Source: Dendrophyllia cribrosa
Lineage: Eukaryota; Cnidaria; Anthozoa; Scleractinia; Dendrophylliidae
Direction: 5' to 3'
Assembly (NCBI GenBank): GCA_024195265.1
Contig: JAJLRJ010000011.1
Location: 847,866 to 911,865 of the forward strand
DNA: 64,000 nucleotides
Part shown: one piece after another, positions 59,701 to 64,000 of the stretch
How positions within the stretch are numbered: the first letter of the stretch is position 1
How the letters are laid out: the number at the start of each line of letters is the position of its first letter
Position numbers and translations under genes: made by a program
Notes under the pieces: generated by a model
Database searches by the model: none
Seen by the model: only the letters and a program-made list of their open reading frames with translations
Told to the model about the DNA's origin: nothing

Positions 59701-62031
59701 TTTCAGCCCCAAACCATCGATACATTTTGCACAATCATTTTTTGAAAATTGTGTTTTTATGGCAGCCAACTCAGAGAGAATTTGTGGCAGTTTTAGTGGT
59801 CAAGAAATGCTTTTGGACAACAAAAATGTTTTCCAGTGTAAATGAAAGTGATTTGGATCATCAACTACGAAATGAGACCGAAAAATCATGGAAAGCGATC
59901 AGTTAAAATCTTTGGGAAATGAAGAAAAAAATAATAAGTTCAGTCATGGGTCAACTTTGGTCCTATAAGAGATTCTCATATGTGAGTCGGTCTCCAAACT
60001 TAACATTTGACAGGTCACCAACTTGATTCTTTTACTATAAGCCAAATAATGATCTGCAAGCTAAGAAGGTATCATGTATTAGTGGTTAGCAATTCAGATT
60101 TTCACTATTTTGCAGTTGCTCTCCACTAAGGCGAATAAATGAGTAACATCAAACAAGATGCTTAATTGTGATAGATGTGCATCCCATCGAGGAGGGGTTA
60201 GCATGAGATAACATCTACCTACACCACCTCGGACACCTTATTGAGATTTTCAAATAAGGTAACCTGGGTTAGTAGTTCTTATATTTAAACAACACAAGAA
60301 GCTAGGTGGTGCTCTGATAGTGTAGGCTCTATAAGCGTAAGCCTACATGTAGCTGGGGTCACAGGTTCAATCCTGAGTGGGGATTTTAGACTCTCTTGAA
60401 AATAAAATCCCAAGTGTCAATATTACGTTATATAGTTCTCAATAAGGTGTCTGAGGTGGTGTACTGTAGGTGGATGTTATCTAATGCTAACCTCCAGGGG
60501 GAGTGGTAATACCCATTACTCACTTCAAGCTACGAAAGGCGGAGATAAGCGTCAGCAAATGGGCTACAAAAGGACTTCACCTTTGACCAAACAGTTGAAC
60601 CTCCCGTGAACAACCACAAAAGGTGGTCGCTTACAAGAGGTGGTCACTTACAAGAGGTGGTCGTTTGCAAGAGATGGTCGCTTACGAGAAATGGTCACTA
60701 ACGAGAGGTGGTCGCTTACGAGAGGTGGTCGCTTACGAGAAGTGGTCGCTTACGAGAGGTGGTCGCTTACGAGAGGTGGTCGCTTACGAGAGGTGGTCGC
60801 TTAAAGAGGTGTTCGCTTACAAGAGGCCGTCGCTTACGAGAAGTGGTCGCTTATGAGAGGTGGTCGCTTAAAGAGGTGTTCGCTTACAAGAGGCCGTCGC
60901 TTACGAGAAGTGGTCGCTTACGAGAGGTGGTCGCTTAAAGAAGTGTTCGCTTACAAGGGGCCGTCGCTTACGAGAGGTGGTCACGGAGAGATGGTCGCTT
61001 AGGAGAAGTAGTCGCTTAGGAGAGGTGGTCGCTAAGGAGAGATGGTCGCACAACGAGGTTAAAGAAAATATCCAAACCTCATCTCCCTTCTCTTACCTTC
61101 ACAGAAAGATTTTTGGTTTGTCATAACTACCCAACCCATCTGGAAATTCCATGACTGCACTTCCCTTTGGAATTTCCAATGGCCTTCATCGGGGTGGGTA
61201 TGGATATTTTCTGGAACCGCACATTGACATGTCCATAAATACATGTATTTCAATACCTTGTTGAGTTACCATGGTGACCTTCCTGTTGTTAGCTGAGACC
61301 ATTTGCTGAGCCTGTTGCTCAACTTGGCGGGTAACTTCCCTTTCCACAACAGTTCTGTCAACAGCTGCCTGCGATACTATCTCAACCTTCCTTGTAGTAG
61401 CTGCGCTCAATGGATTCTGTTGGACTCCGCGTTGAGCAGTCGCCTTGTTTAAAGCCTGTTTCATCATTCGTGGTGGAATAAAACGGTTGACACTTCGTGA
61501 TGTAGAAGAAGTTGAGGGCTTTATATTTGTATTCACTGCTGAAGGCCCGACAGCTTGTCTAGCCCCAGTAACAGCAACCACTGGACTTAACCCAGTTACA
61601 GCGACCACTCGCCTTGCCCCCGTTACAGCGACCACTGGCCTAGCAACAAATAAAGGTCTACTAGAAACAGGTGTTGATCTATTCATATAAGGTCTGCTCC
61701 CAAATGTAGGCCTACGAGCTGACTTGGCTCCAGGTTTTGAACGCTTTTTTGGTTTCTTCTGTTTTGCAATCAATTTTGCAACGTGTTTGTCAGACTCGCT
61801 AGCAACTCCCTTTACAACTAATTCTCCATCTACATCTCTCGTTAATGTCGCCACATTAGGTATGCTTTTGATATAATATTCAAGCGTAGAACAGCCCATC
61901 TCCTGGTAAGGAATAGACGAGAATGTGATACTCTTGTATTCCCTGTCCAAGCGACGAAGAGCTACTCCACGAGGGCTGCTGATAAGCACAGCTCTCAGCA
62001 TTGCTTCAGTTTTCTTCTTTAGTTCATCCAT
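32460..62031 (-). CDS. TDRD7: TDRD7-type LOTUS/Tudor protein, 28 exons, 1341 residues
   Basis: Twenty-eight exons were placed by splice sites, frame and homology (listed separately); they total 4026 bases. Order: LOTUS 1 (about residues 5-80), basic KKPKKRSKPGAKSARR, a VVAVTG triple repeat (133-156), LOTUS 2 (about 325-392), Tudor 1 (467-600), a Ser-rich linker (about 600-660), Tudor 2 (752-900), Tudor 3 (941-1044) and Tudor 4 (1182-1341). All four Tudors keep WYR and the D-Y/F-G core of the cage that binds methyl-arginine. LOTUS domains bind Vasa-type helicases or RNA. TDRD7 works in germ granules in mRNA control and piRNA-linked transposon silencing (family knowledge). The N terminus closely follows vertebrate TDRD7 (MLRAVL, GVAL, EYKSIT, TLEYYIKS). 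Human TDRD7 is about 1100 residues with three LOTUS and three Tudor domains; the count here differs. All introns are GT-AG except intron 18, which uses a GC donor. Confidence 0.92.
32776..32898. mobile_element. Small GC-rich inverted-repeat element in the last TDRD7 intron
   Basis: GTCGAGCGGGCGAGC (left) is mirrored by GCTCGCCCGCTCGAC (right). The interior has further GAGCGAGCGAAATT and GCTCAAGCTCGCTCC words. Target duplication not seen. Confidence 0.6.
32918..33025. repeat. CCAAT-rich dispersed repeat, copy 2
   Basis: Near-identical to 16915-17020 over GGCGCCAAGCGCGGGAAAAC and the following 80 bp. Lies in the last TDRD7 intron. Confidence 0.8.
33043..33185 (+). repeat. CCCGAAAGTAACGGGCTA tandem repeat with matching borders
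   Basis: Five to six units of about 17-18 bp lie between two copies of CCGAAAGTAACGTTAATTTT plus CGGA. A separate GTCGCGGCCACGTTTACGAG repeat follows at 33213-33270. Confidence 0.8.
33282..33440 (-). repeat. Dispersed repeat with hammerhead-like core, copy 2
   Basis: Same family as 8177-8350. The core at 33392-33423 reads on the minus strand TTAACGA, AGGGCTTGAGAT, CGAAACGTCAGC, so the first box has two changes from CUGANGA. Confidence 0.55.
33920..34037 (-). CDS. TDRD7: TDRD7 exon 27, Tudor 4 second half
   Basis: ICVRFADYGDFGVVSCSRIQ and ALPDEFKQLPHLAVQGCLH. Acceptor ACGTTAG, donor GTATGT. Splits the Tudor barrel, unlike the other three. Confidence 0.9.
34424..34852. mobile_element. hAT-like MITE with 5-bp duplication GATTA
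   Basis: Ends CAGTGCTGGAAATAA and TTATTTCCAGCACTG bound 429 bp; GATTA lies at 34419-34423 and 34853-34857. Subterminal words TCGGACATTTT and GGTCGGACA repeat in both directions. In TDRD7 intron 26. Confidence 0.85.
35049..35165 (-). CDS. TDRD7: TDRD7 exon 26, Tudor 4 first half
   Basis: VKTGVVCAVLNEEDNTWYRA V then IKACLSPQQ. Acceptor CCTTCACAG, donor GTTAGT. A long purine tract on the plus strand (35216-35272) gives a pyrimidine-rich upstream intron. Confidence 0.9.
35216..35272 (+). repeat. Purine tract with G run
   Basis: GAGAGGGA repeats and a G run (35232-35255) about 50 bp upstream of the acceptor of TDRD7 exon 26. Read in the gene's sense it is a long pyrimidine tract. Confidence 0.85.
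35669..35734 (-). CDS. TDRD7: TDRD7 exon 25
   Basis: FQCLEFLQQKEVLEEKIQEY YT, aligned with the helix before the last human Tudor. Acceptor CATTTCAG (a second CAG six bases on would drop two residues), donor GTATGT. Confidence 0.85.
36031..36493. mobile_element. hAT-like MITE with CAGGGCTGTCAAAAAG ends
   Basis: CAGGGCTGTCAAAAAG at the left mirrors CTTTTTGACAGCCCTG at the right. The flanks form a further inverted repeat of about 30 bp (CCCGATGAAGAATGTTACCT at 36004 and inverted at 36501), and the GGCCGATATCGCCGGC palindrome recurs at 36410, 36455 and 36525. A younger element (36047-36385) is inserted in it. Confidence 0.65.
36047..36385 (-). mobile_element. Long-TIR MITE with tRNA-like core, 9-bp duplication
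   Basis: About 50-bp inverted ends contain AGCTCAGAAGGAGGTCGGAC and its mirror. GTCAAAAAG flanks it on both sides (36038-36046 and 36386-36394); 9 bp fits Mutator-like elements. On the minus strand the centre has TGGTACAGTGG and, about 50 bp on, GGTTCAATCC, close to the A and B boxes of RNA polymerase III promoters. Confidence 0.7.
37159..38307 (+). repeat. Left arm of 1.15-kb inverted repeat
   Basis: Starts TTAAGAGCAGTTCTCTGTAA and ends near CTGGTCAGCGGTA. Mirrors 40489-41643 at high identity, with the same short frame (AKCKTSFLQPINT) on each arm. The frame is probably not a gene. Confidence 0.85.
39088..39253. mobile_element. hAT-like MITE, copy A, 5-bp duplication CTTTC
   Basis: CAGGGGCGTAGCCAGGACTT and GTAGCTACGCCCCTG ends; CTTTC on both sides (39083-39087, 39254-39258). 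Contains ACGCACGTGCGTACGTGCGT and a 20-base T run. Over 80% alike to 57644-57815. Confidence 0.88.
39366..39387 (+). repeat. G homopolymer run
   Basis: Twenty-two G in the spacer between the large inverted arms. Confidence 0.9.
40489..41643 (-). repeat. Right arm of 1.15-kb inverted repeat
   Basis: Reverse complement of 37159-38307. The arm boundary at 41643 and 37159 is sharp (TTACAGAGAACTGCTCTTAA). Spacer between the arms is about 2.2 kb. Confidence 0.85.
41875..41956 (+). repeat. TGCCG(C/T) short tandem repeat
   Basis: Seven imperfect units such as AGTGCCGCCCTATGTGCCG, 32 bases into TDRD7 intron 24. Confidence 0.75.
41988..42189 (-). CDS. TDRD7: TDRD7 exon 24
   Basis: Acidic Ser-rich linker (DGDSVASESSSDASKSPDEA) followed by LSKPWVDISILEYDDPGLFM, the lead-in strand of extended Tudor 4. 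Acceptor TTAACAG, donor GTGAGA. The next exon is 6.25 kb away. Confidence 0.9.
42540..42728. mobile_element. Near-perfect 189-bp hairpin MITE
   Basis: GGGTGTCAGTAAAACGCGGG, GTCGGGGCCGGGGTCGGAGT and repeated GGATTAGGTCT units are mirrored across a central AAATATAAT. Arms are about 90 bp. In TDRD7 intron 23. Confidence 0.9.
43178..43522. mobile_element. TTAA-type MITE, AGGGGC family
   Basis: Exact TTAA at 43174-43177 and 43523-43526. Ends GGGGGCATTGTCACG and GGTGACATAGCCCC. Ends 70 bp from TDRD7 exon 23. Related copies: 53157-53539, 27328-28703. Confidence 0.8.
43596..43738 (-). CDS. TDRD7: TDRD7 exon 23
   Basis: VVQASDVPIVRLFITSDDDE then LLNLGELIGVE, closing extended Tudor 3. Acceptor GTTATAG, donor GTAGGT. 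Confidence 0.88.
44641..44697 (-). CDS. TDRD7: TDRD7 exon 22
   Basis: RPLTEEQVFEIMERNVLLE, the helix of the nuclease-like half. Acceptor CATCGTAG, donor GTATGA. Confidence 0.85.
44821..44853 (-). CDS. TDRD7: TDRD7 exon 21
   Basis: A 33-base exon ALKCKLEGTDK between TCTTATTAG and GTGAGA, the strand after Tudor 3. Parallel to the start of exon 17. Confidence 0.82.
45102..45950. mobile_element. Pogo/Tigger-like element, 849 bp
   Basis: Ends CAGTCGAACCTCC and GGAGGTTCTACTG with TA on both sides. GAGACCACCTCC-type repeats fill both ends. A 92-codon frame (45426-45704: QEAAQLANQLSQFADWHEME) is not recognised. A solo end of a related copy (ACAGTCGAACCCCGC) lies at 44968. In TDRD7 intron 20. Confidence 0.75.
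46000..46221 (-). CDS. TDRD7: TDRD7 exon 20, Tudor 3 core
   Basis: DKIVCAKCSDGTWYRAAVTE and VEVQYVDYGNTEELTLSSLR, ending LPFQ at a phase-0 donor GTACTG, the same position as in exon 16. Confidence 0.93.
46671..47140 (+). repeat. TTAA-type MITE with four to five 88-bp units
   Basis: CCCTTTCACTCCCAGAGTCA left, CACTCTTGTGAGTTGAAGGG right; the flanking TTAA has mutated on both sides. Same head and tail as 1-370 but more internal units. Sits in TDRD7 intron 19. Confidence 0.85.
47164..47292 (-). CDS. TDRD7: TDRD7 exon 19, extended Tudor 3 lead-in
   Basis: VGEQIDAFVTYVTQEGHVFI QIPGGGTTRLEELM. Acceptor ATGTAG, donor CAG/GTACAT. A MITE (46671-47140) begins 23 bases inside the intron. Confidence 0.9.
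48023..48146 (-). CDS. TDRD7: TDRD7 exon 18, GC donor
   Basis: NAKTVTVELWDTSSEDADIN INRLL aligns with the human VVLYDTSGEDDININ segment. The 3' border is AAG/GCAAGA, a GC-AG intron with an otherwise strong consensus; frame continues exactly into exon 19. Confidence 0.87.
48905..49014 (-). CDS. TDRD7: TDRD7 exon 17
   Basis: ALTISLNGLPKTKNAEVVLK then LKHMTLNKDLVAEVIK. Acceptor TTTCAAG, donor GTAAGT. Follows Tudor 2 as in the family. Confidence 0.88.
49187..49375 (+). repeat. TTAA-type MITE, second family
   Basis: Matches 1147-1340. Right end GGGCTTCAAGGG before TTAA (49376-49379); left end mutated. TDRD7 intron 16. Confidence 0.65.
49395..49660 (+). repeat. Purine-rich low-complexity tract
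   Basis: GGAAGGAAGGAAGGAAGG and GAAAAGGGAGA-like words; about 105 bp downstream of Tudor 2 exon 16 in gene sense. Confidence 0.85.
49766..49968 (-). CDS. TDRD7: TDRD7 exon 16, Tudor 2 core
   Basis: NPGSIFAIWSKDIHSEGLWY, VHIEYLDYGDTGTVPAASLK and ending LPFQ at a phase-0 donor GTTTGT. The acceptor could be CTTCAG or CAGAG two bases on; the former keeps frame. Confidence 0.93.
50507..50567 (-). CDS. TDRD7: TDRD7 exon 15
   Basis: EKLTALEQSMLCHYEEPSSE, the helix before the Tudor 2 barrel. Acceptor GATTTAG, donor GTCAGA. Confidence 0.88.
50640..50803 (-). repeat. Dispersed repeat with hammerhead-like core, copy 3
   Basis: Same family as 8177-8350. Core at 50759-50787 reads CTGACAA, AGGGCTAGTGCT, TGAAACATCAGC on the minus strand, with changes in CUGANGA and in the cleavage triplet. 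It is cut by the insertion at 50804. Confidence 0.55.
50804..51129. mobile_element. hAT-like MITE with 5-bp duplication CAGTC
   Basis: CAGGGCTCAAAATTGC left and TTTCGAGCCCTG right; CAGTC at 50799-50803 and 51130-51134. Same ends as the 6-kb insertion 35822-41848. Interior repeats TTTGCGACTA and TCGCAATTTTGCGAC. Confidence 0.88.
51154..51359 (+). repeat. TTAA-type MITE with one 88-bp unit, complete
   Basis: Exact TTAA at 51150-51153 and 51360-51363. CCCTTTCACTCCCAGAGTCA left, CACTCTTGGGAGTTAAAGGG right. The best reference copy for the elements at 1, 29760 and 46671. Confidence 0.88.
51448..51551 (-). CDS. TDRD7: TDRD7 exon 14, extended Tudor 2 lead-in
   Basis: RVQIPDDEDYLDVFVCNVHS then TDNICINLSGENYS, matching the segment before the first Tudor of human TDRD7. 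Acceptor CTCCATAG, donor GTAAGT. Confidence 0.88.
51949..52052 (-). CDS. TDRD7: TDRD7 exon 13
   Basis: Charged linker NEKETREPEERKVAPRPFLR then HRFLSKDEEVQKIP. Acceptor TTCTGCAG, donor GTTAGT. Confidence 0.85.
52116..52132 (+). repeat. G homopolymer run
   Basis: Seventeen G in TDRD7 intron 12, about 65 bp upstream of exon 13 in gene sense. Confidence 0.9.
52230..52404. mobile_element. hAT-like MITE, CAGGGGTGTAGCTA ends
   Basis: CAGGGGTGTAGCTAAG mirrors CTTAGCTACATCCCTG. No 5-bp duplication visible, so older or rearranged. Confidence 0.65.
52880..53120 (-). CDS. TDRD7: TDRD7 exon 12, Ser-rich linker
   Basis: Opens with NHLYVQLRDGVGCNISDTLR, closing extended Tudor 1, then a disordered Ser/Thr run (SSSTTSSSTSSSLTKSSSTD). 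Acceptor TGCTTCAG, donor GTTTGT. Confidence 0.9.
53157..53539. mobile_element. TTAA-type MITE, AGGGGC family
   Basis: TTAA at 53153-53156 and 53540-53543. Ends AGGGGCTCTGTCACC and CATGACATAGCCACT. Lies 36 bp upstream of TDRD7 exon 12 in gene sense. Confidence 0.8.
53743..53919. mobile_element. Pogo/Tigger-like MITE, 177 bp
   Basis: CAGTGGAACCCGCC left, GGTTCTACTG right, TA on both sides. Ends resemble 45102-45950. TDRD7 intron 11. Confidence 0.75.
54070..54154 (-). CDS. TDRD7: TDRD7 exon 11
   Basis: GKWRAASIERFKELCDSGGL QMKVVRAEG: helix and strand of the nuclease-like half of extended Tudor 1. Acceptor TTGTCAG, donor GTACTG. Confidence 0.88.
54521..54781 (-). CDS. TDRD7: TDRD7 exon 10, Tudor 1 core
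   Basis: GMFCCAQFTEDGNWYRARIV and AQVIYVDFGNHEPLPVSRLR carry the cage residues. This Tudor is the likely addition relative to the three-Tudor vertebrate protein. Confidence 0.93.
55332..55449 (-). CDS. TDRD7: TDRD7 exon 9, extended Tudor 1 lead-in
   Basis: VSVSHIDNPAHFFIQHNHDW and EDLSIKLNEFFQ, the strand-helix unit that precedes Tudor cores in extended (SN-like) Tudor domains. Acceptor CGTTCAG, donor GTAAGA. Confidence 0.9.
55885..55942 (-). CDS. TDRD7: TDRD7 exon 8
   Basis: SPRDVELYTLRPQDLPAM. Acceptor TTTGTCCAG, donor GTAATA. Leads into the extended Tudor 1 region. Confidence 0.85.
56054..56102 (-). CDS. TDRD7: TDRD7 exon 7
   Basis: Linker EEKPAVASKEANQTNG between TTTTCAG and GTAGGA; phases match exons 6 and 8. 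Confidence 0.85.
56166..56350 (+). repeat. TTAA-type MITE, second family, degraded
   Basis: Begins after TTAA (56162-56165). Shares CTTAATTCTCATG and GACAAGGAGAAATTTGATG with 1147-1340; right end lost. Confidence 0.55.
56415..56454 (-). CDS. TDRD7: TDRD7 exon 6, LOTUS 2 end
   Basis: FPGGNTIVYPPKL, the closing strand of the LOTUS wing. Acceptor GTTGCAG, donor GTATGT. Confidence 0.85.
57190..57334. repeat. 145-bp inverted repeat near TDRD7 exon 5
   Basis: GTAATCATACAGTTTTCTTG, TTCAATTTGGGATTAATTTG and CACTTGTGACTTTTTCAAAA are mirrored. Small GTGTAACACCAGTGCAAA tandem repeats precede it (57017-57075). Probably a MITE. Confidence 0.8.
57354..57487 (-). CDS. TDRD7: TDRD7 exon 5, LOTUS 2 core
   Basis: LLEEKPKGLWLKRIGAEYKK, LYNQELPIDKLEGLKKLPSI: helix-turn pattern of the third LOTUS domain of vertebrate TDRD7. 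Donor GTAAGT lies 20 bases before an inverted repeat (57190-57334). Confidence 0.9.
57644..57815. mobile_element. hAT-like MITE, copy B, 5-bp duplication TATTC
   Basis: CAGGGGTGTAGCCAGC and GTAGCTACGCCCCTG ends; TATTC at 57639-57643 and 57816-57820. Sister of 39088-39253, with extra CCTCCCCC repeats. Confidence 0.88.
57957..57985 (-). CDS. TDRD7: TDRD7 exon 4, LOTUS 2 start
   Basis: A 29-base exon (LKIYSRIQK) between TTTGTAG and GTAAGT. It supplies the first helix of the LOTUS domain that continues in exon 5. Confidence 0.85.
58187..58333 (-). CDS. TDRD7: TDRD7 exon 3
   Basis: Acceptor TTTTTAG, donor GTAAGT. Encodes SGPNWQGMEVTFSSDYKNEE and RVVFLSKLSASEDVNSVD; no named domain. Confidence 0.85.
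59470..59517 (-). CDS. TDRD7: TDRD7 exon 2
   Basis: Acceptor TTGTTTAG, donor GTACAT. Short Lys/Pro-rich linker GAAPKKSWKKKPKIP. Placed by phase match to both neighbours; its small size leaves some doubt. Confidence 0.75.
60186..60498 (+). mobile_element. Long-TIR element with tRNA-like core, copy 2
   Basis: About 60-bp inverted ends include GGTTAGCATGAGATAACATC, ACCACCTCGGACACCTTATT and their mirrors. The centre (60301-60386) has CACAGGTTCAATCCTGAGTG and GGGGATTTTAGA, matching the core of 36047-36385 on the opposite strand. Outer end sequences differ from that copy. TDRD7 intron 1. Confidence 0.65.
60592..61060 (+). repeat. Minisatellite (GAGGTGGTCGCTTAC)n derived from a Tigger-like end
   Basis: Opens with CAGTTGAACCTCCCGTGAAC, then roughly 25 units of 15-17 bp such as GAGGTGGTCGCTTACGAG, with a 38-bp higher-order unit (GTGTTCGCTTACAAGAGGCC) repeated three times at 60810-60965. 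Ends near CAACGAGGTT. Open frames of 76-77 codons are repeat artefacts. Confidence 0.85.
61257..62031 (-). CDS. TDRD7: TDRD7 exon 1: start, LOTUS 1
   Basis: ATG at 62031. Encodes MLRAVLISSPRGVALRRLDR and TLEYYIKSIPNV of the LOTUS (OST-HTH) fold, a lysine-rich stretch that may bind RNA, and three VVAVTG repeats from a 27-bp tandem duplication (about 61562-61642). Ends phase 1 before GTATTG. The start fits the family: no upstream in-frame ATG is needed. Confidence 0.93.
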
Positions 62032-62502
62032 TTTTTAACGGGATACTAATTGCCTTTCAAACTTAGTTCATCGTCTGTCGGGTCAAGAGATCCAATGACA
62101 GAGTTATTCTGTCTGTTTGTGGCTATCTCTTTTAGCTGCAAAACATGTGAAGGAACTTAGGCGGTAAACATGGCGCCTCCTTCCTTCCGAACGTGAGAAA
62201 CTGGAACCGAGTTTCGATTTGCCACCTCTCCCTACCCCAGACCGGACTGCTAATCTGTCCTTTCTTCTCAGCGTATGAGGAATGAATCAGTTTTAAAACA
62301 AAAATATTTTATAATATAAGACAAAAATGTAAATAAATAACAAGATTTACTTTTTAATTTTGCTTTAGAAGCGCTAAGATCATCTGCATAAAAACATCGC
62401 TGTCGCTACATGTACCTACCCCTCCCTATAAAGATTAACCTTTTACTTCATTTCCCAGACTGCTTTGCATCACTTCGTCCTCTTCTGTCCTGTCCGTCCA
62501 AG
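62032..62502. promoter_or_regulatory. Putative divergent promoter between TDRD7 and a plus-strand gene
   Basis: Only 471 bp separate the TDRD7 start (minus) from an ATGG/GTGAGT start exon (plus). It contains AACATGGCGCC (62165-62175), similar to a YY1 site, and TTCATTTCCCAGACTGC (62450-62466), similar to a ZNF143/STAF site. A pyrimidine stretch CCTCTTCTGTCC precedes the plus ATG, suggesting a terminal oligopyrimidine start. No TATA box was recognised. Inference from sequence only. Confidence 0.5.
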
Positions 62503-62506
62503 ATGG
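62503..62506 (+). CDS. Putative first coding exon (ATGG) of a divergent gene
   Basis: GTCCAAGATG-G is followed by a strong donor GTGAGTGAG. A first exon that ends just after the start codon, with a pyrimidine-rich leader, is typical of ribosomal-protein and other translation genes (family knowledge). The second exon was not found before 64000, so the identity is unknown. It could also be chance. Confidence 0.45.
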
Positions 62507-64000
62507 GTGAGTGAGCGAAAGAATCGTTGTTTTCAATCCATCCAATCTTGGCATAATCCTTGACATCAAGCATTTTAGTTAAAACGTGAGAATAGAGTAA
62601 ACCCTAAAGGAGGTTAACGTTAAATTTCAGTCTAAATAATATAGCGTGTGTCGAATTTCTGGGATCGATCGCATCTTCGATTGCCACCGTTTCAATAATT
62701 CGGGTTGTCTTTATGCCAAAACTTATATTTCCGAGATCTTTCGTTGCATAATAACATCCAAGAACAAGCTGTTTCGCTTTTGTGCCATCTTTTTAGATCC
62801 AAGTAGCTGGACAAATATAATTTTGTCCTTTATTTTTGTTGCCTTGTTGTTATTAAGCGACATCTTGTTCACGTGCATTAATTTCAATGATACTTAGCTG
62901 TTCTTCTAGCATATTAAACGTATAAAGGAGAACAAGCAAGACTTCATAAGGGTTACCCACTTTTATTTATAAATGTCATTTATGGCGTCCTTCTAAAGGG
63001 CTGCTCCTTTTCCTTCTCCTTTTTTCTGTTTGCAGTGGAATTATGTCTGAACAAAGTTTTCTTTTTCAAACTTCAAGTAAATCATGTAGATCTCCTTGCC
63101 TAAGTTTAACTAATTATCATCATTTTTATTTGCACTATTGTTTACATTGCACTGAAACTTGCTATATGTCCATTAGGATTTTGCAAGTAAATCATGTGGA
63201 TCTCCTTTGTAGATCTGTTTAGTATGAGCACTAAGTCTTGACTGAATCTTAAAGAACATACATTTGTCAGCACATTTGTCAGAACTTGCTGGCCTGACCT
63301 GTCAGTTTGTAAACAGAATGCACATTTTGAAGACTTGACCCTACAAGTCCATGAATTACGCCTGCTTTCTACAAAATGACCTGTCTGGACGACTAGCTTG
63401 AAAACATACATGTAGTGGCATGCTAGTTACGAATTGACTGGCCCAGTAAACCAGTACTGACAAATGGTAAGCGTCCTAAGATTGCATTGTGACATTGGGT
63501 TATTGTAGTGACATTACAGCGGTTACCATTATCATGCGACCCACTGCCTTCAAAACAGTCGCATAAAGTTAAGTTTTAGTGGACGTCAATCAAAGAAAAG
63601 CGGTTAAAATTATTTTAGACTCTAACAGGATTTCAAGCAAACAGAGCTAAAAAATCGACAATTTTACCCGCTGAGAGATGGTAAAACTTAATCAAACTCG
63701 ATTTCCAAGACTGTTTAAACAAAAAGAAAAGCTGCTGTTTGTACAAACCATATTTTAAGAATAAAACTTTTAAATTTCACTGCATGTGATAATTTACAAC
63801 TCAGTGATCATGCTGAATTGTAGACGGATCGCAACTCTTGAAGCCGCGGCTCTTTATAACTATAATTGACTTTGAAATTTGTTGTTTTAAAATGTTTACT
63901 ATTTCTTTTTGAGACAGGCATTGCTCTGATCTTAACACCCGTAACAAGCTTGTTGCTTTGTCAGTAAATTTAACCTGTAACAGACAAGATCACCCATAAC
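62507..64000. other. Probably first intron of the divergent gene; no exon seen
   Basis: AT-rich, with short open frames only (62646-62897 and 63142-63411) that match nothing known. AATCATGTAGATCTCCTT and AATCATGTGGATCTCCTT recur at 63080 and 63187 as a small direct repeat. Confidence 0.4.

Noticed and set aside
60623..60938. Two 76-77-codon plus-strand frames
   Set aside because: Both are translations of the 15-bp minisatellite.
63781..63830. Possible box C/D snoRNA in the putative intron
   Set aside because: A GTGATAA-like and a CTGA word exist, but there is no terminal stem and the C box is imperfect.
1..64000. CRISPR arrays, prokaryotic operons or riboswitches
   Set aside because: Spliced genes and eukaryotic transposons throughout; the tandem repeats lack unique spacers of constant length.

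Overview
The window looks like nuclear DNA from an invertebrate animal, most likely an anthozoan cnidarian such as a stony coral. It is AT-rich, has many short introns with GT-AG borders, and is packed with short inverted-repeat transposons and minisatellites. The organism call is an inference from gene structure and repeat style; no marker gene here fixes the species.

Two intact host genes can be rebuilt exon by exon, both on the minus strand. The first is a three-exon TMEM205 gene (15855-20976; 245 residues). The second is a 28-exon TDRD7-type gene (32460-62031; 1341 residues) with two LOTUS domains and four Tudor domains. TDRD7 proteins belong to germ granules (nuage), where they act with the piRNA pathway that silences transposons. 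Both exon chains keep frame throughout and sum to a multiple of three. Upstream of TDRD7 lies a probable divergent promoter (62032-62502) and a tiny first coding exon, ATGG followed by a donor site, of a plus-strand gene whose body is outside the window.

The rest is repeats and decayed genes. 1-9000: nested inverted-repeat elements, a HECT ubiquitin-ligase pseudogene (4918-6210), a 48-bp minisatellite (7173-7740) and an element ending in long G and C runs (8564-9028). 9225-11413: a decayed hAT-like transposon with its own nested elements. 12110-12452: an integrase-like pseudogene. 17748-18104: a Harbinger-like MITE inside the TMEM205 gene. 21800-23515: a 106-bp satellite array broken by a LINE 3' end. 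25365-31190: further transposons and satellite copies. 32460-61257: the introns of TDRD7 carry at least twenty more elements, including a 6-kb insertion with 1.15-kb inverted arms.

No operon-like or new enzymatic system is visible. The more interesting observations concern repeats: a set of hAT-like elements that all leave 5-bp target duplications, TTAA elements that carry a variable-copy minisatellite, degenerate hammerhead-ribozyme-like motifs, an element with a tRNA-like promoter inside long inverted repeats, and a minisatellite grown from a transposon end.
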